Assembly (NCBI GenBank): GCA_016938155.1
Contig: JAFGVF010000036.1
Location: 1-6,594, forward strand
From: Candidatus Cloacimonadota bacterium
GTDB lineage: Bacteria > Cloacimonadota > Cloacimonadia > Cloacimonadales > JAFGVF01
DNA: 6,594 bases
Direction of reading: 5' to 3'
Part shown: positions 6,014 through 6,594 of the stretch, piece by piece
How positions within the stretch are numbered: position 1 is the stretch's first letter
Layout of the letters: the number at the start of each line of letters is the position of its first letter
Translations under genes and position numbers: made by a program
Notes under the pieces: model-generated
Told to the model about the DNA's origin: nothing
The model's input: the letters and a program-made list of their open reading frames with translations, nothing else
Databases searched by the model: none

Positions 6014-6132
6014 TACCAATAAGAATACCTCCTTATAAGCGGGAAAAGGAGGTCCCGCTGCCAGTCGTTACTGGCACTCAATTCCGCGCTGCTTCTTTTA
6101 TTTATTTGGTTAATGCTAGGGGGCAGGAGTGA
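6010..6132 (+). CDS. Possible 40-aa coupled small protein
   Basis: An ATG at 6010 overlaps the TGA of the 281-aa gene as ATGA, the classic arrangement for coupled translation, and the frame stays open for 40 codons to a TGA at 6130-6132. The peptide is basic at the start (MIPIRIPPYKREKEVPLPVV) with a short hydrophobic patch, AASFIYLV (27-34). The stop falls inside the loop of the operon terminator, as expected if this is the last gene. Against it, 40 open codons after a chance ATG are not rare, several codons are uncommon types (three ATA, AGA, AGG, GGG), and the stretch also forms hairpins, so it could instead be a structured 3' untranslated region. No family is recognised. Confidence 0.42.
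   Translation: MIPIRIPPYKREKEVPLPVVTGTQFRAASFIYLVNARGQE
6027..6076 (+). promoter_or_regulatory. Overlapping, mutually exclusive RNA hairpins
   Basis: ACCTCCTT (6027-6034) can pair with AAGGAGGT (6046-6053), while AGCGGGA (6038-6044) can pair with TCCCGCT (6053-6059); the two stems interleave and cannot form together. A third hairpin, TGCCAGT-CGTT-ACTGGCA, spans 6059-6076. The layout is attenuator-like, and one strand mimics the anti-Shine-Dalgarno end of 16S rRNA. Function is unproven, and the stretch may also be coding. Confidence 0.35.
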
Positions 6133-6147
6133 TTCTGCCCCTTTTCT
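6120..6147 (+). terminator. Rho-independent terminator ending the regulator operon
   Basis: GGGGCAG (6120-6126) pairs with CTGCCCC (6135-6141) around an 8-nt loop, followed at once by TTTTCTTC. The position, between the 281-aa/40-aa genes and the cold-shock gene, marks the end of the transcript that begins upstream of 4603. Confidence 0.85.
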
Positions 6148-6170
6148 TCAAATCATAAAAATCTACTACA

Positions 6171-6389
6171 ATGGCTGATCTGAAAAAATATTTAACAGGT
6201 AAAATCAAGTACTGGAACCCTTACAAAGGATACGGCTTCATCACATGTGATGGCAGTGGGGAAGATTACTTCTTCCACTATACAAACCAAGCTGATCCCG
6301 ATGACAAGCTCTCACCTGATGTCAGAGTTTCGTTTGACGAAGGTTTAAATCGCAACGGCATATGTGCCAAAAACGTGGAAAGATTATGA
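6171..6389 (+). CDS. Cold-shock-domain (CspA-like) nucleic-acid-binding protein
   Basis: A 72-residue single-domain cold-shock protein, the normal length for the family. Visible landmarks are G10-K-I-K-Y-W15-N-x3-K-G-Y-G-F-I24, containing the RNP1-type KGYGFI (19-24), the RNP2-type YFFHYT (33-38) and a late VRVSFDEG strand (51-58). Aromatics for stacking on single-stranded nucleic acid are present (W15, Y21, F23, F34, F35, H36, Y37). The family acts as a cytoplasmic RNA chaperone or antiterminator. The linker after RNP2 (NQADPDDKLSPD) differs from housekeeping CspA, suggesting a divergent or mobile-element copy. It starts 24 nt after the terminator with no Shine-Dalgarno motif and overlaps the next gene by ATGA, so it is the first gene of a new operon. 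Confidence 0.92.
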   Translation: MADLKKYLTGKIKYWNPYKGYGFITCDGSGEDYFFHYTNQADPDDKLSPDVRVSFDEGLNRNGICAKNVERL

Positions 6390-6594
6390 AACGACCTTAT
6401 TACATCTTAGGGACGGTTGAGGACATCGAAAAGCAGATAAAATCCTCACCTAAGCATCCGAAAGGATCAGAGACACCAATGGAATACTTCAAAGGTGGAC
6501 GGGAAAAACTCATCGACGGCAAGGTTTACTTGATAGTTCCATTGGAAGAGATCGCAAAATATTTCAATCTGAAATTGGAAGATTTTCTTGAAGA
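6386..6594 (+). CDS. Unknown protein, N-terminal part (runs off the window)
   Basis: An ATG at 6386 overlaps the cold-shock gene's TGA (ATGA), and the frame stays open to the end of the window: 69 codons, no stop. The visible part begins MKRPYYILGTVEDIEKQIKS and later has GKVYLIVPLEEIAKYFNL (45-62), where the EEIAKYFNLKLEDF portion could be a short helix-turn-helix-like pair. The mix of hydrophobic strands and charged helices looks like a real protein, but I recognise no family, and the C-terminus is missing. Overlap implies co-translation with the cold-shock protein. Confidence 0.7.
   Translation, partial: MKRPYYILGTVEDIEKQIKSSPKHPKGSETPMEYFKGGREKLIDGKVYLIVPLEEIAKYFNLKLEDFLE

Noticed and set aside
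1..6594. CRISPR array, tRNA, rRNA or insertion sequence
   Set aside because: I saw no regularly spaced repeats, cloverleaf sequence, transposase motifs or paired terminal inverted repeats with target duplications.

Overview
This is an AT-rich bacterial window with accessory (genomic-island, prophage or plasmid) character. It holds short genes of mostly unknown function in co-directional blocks, and no rRNA, tRNA or obvious core metabolic genes. Only two starts (306 and 4931) have a strong Shine-Dalgarno sequence; most others have none. That, with a candidate TTTG/TAnnTTTG-type promoter at the left end, hints at Bacteroidota or a relative, but the taxonomic evidence is weak.

Layout. (1) 1-305: no intact gene; possible coding remnants at the left edge, then an AT-rich leader with inverted repeats. 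(2) 306-1297 (+): a two-gene cassette of a Panacea/SocA-like (DUF4065) protein and a 148-aa partner with PemK/MazF-like traits, read as a toxin-antitoxin pair; a GC-rich hairpin follows at 1427-1460. (3) 4272-1512 (-): four genes in one direction. First is a 348-aa HsdR_N-like protein with a complete PD-(D/E)xK nuclease signature, then a putative lipoprotein 10 nt downstream, a small C-terminally anchored membrane protein, and a three-helix membrane protein with a soluble domain. (4) 4273-4602: a gene-poor divergent control region with a near-perfect 19-bp palindrome close to the nuclease start. (5) 4603-6146 (+): a small XRE-type regulator, a 77-aa acidic proline-rich protein, a 281-aa unknown, and probably a 40-aa ORF overlapping the previous stop by ATGA, closed by a strong hairpin-plus-T-run terminator. 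(6) 6171-end (+): a cold-shock-domain protein joined by another ATGA overlap to an unknown gene that leaves the window.

How it may work together (inference): the XRE protein may act on the palindrome to control the divergent nuclease/membrane cluster, its own operon, or both. A nuclease-like protein beside envelope-associated proteins and a toxin-antitoxin cassette resembles a defence or mobile-element neighbourhood. The least explained block is the tightly packed 4931-6132 operon, whose products I do not recognise.
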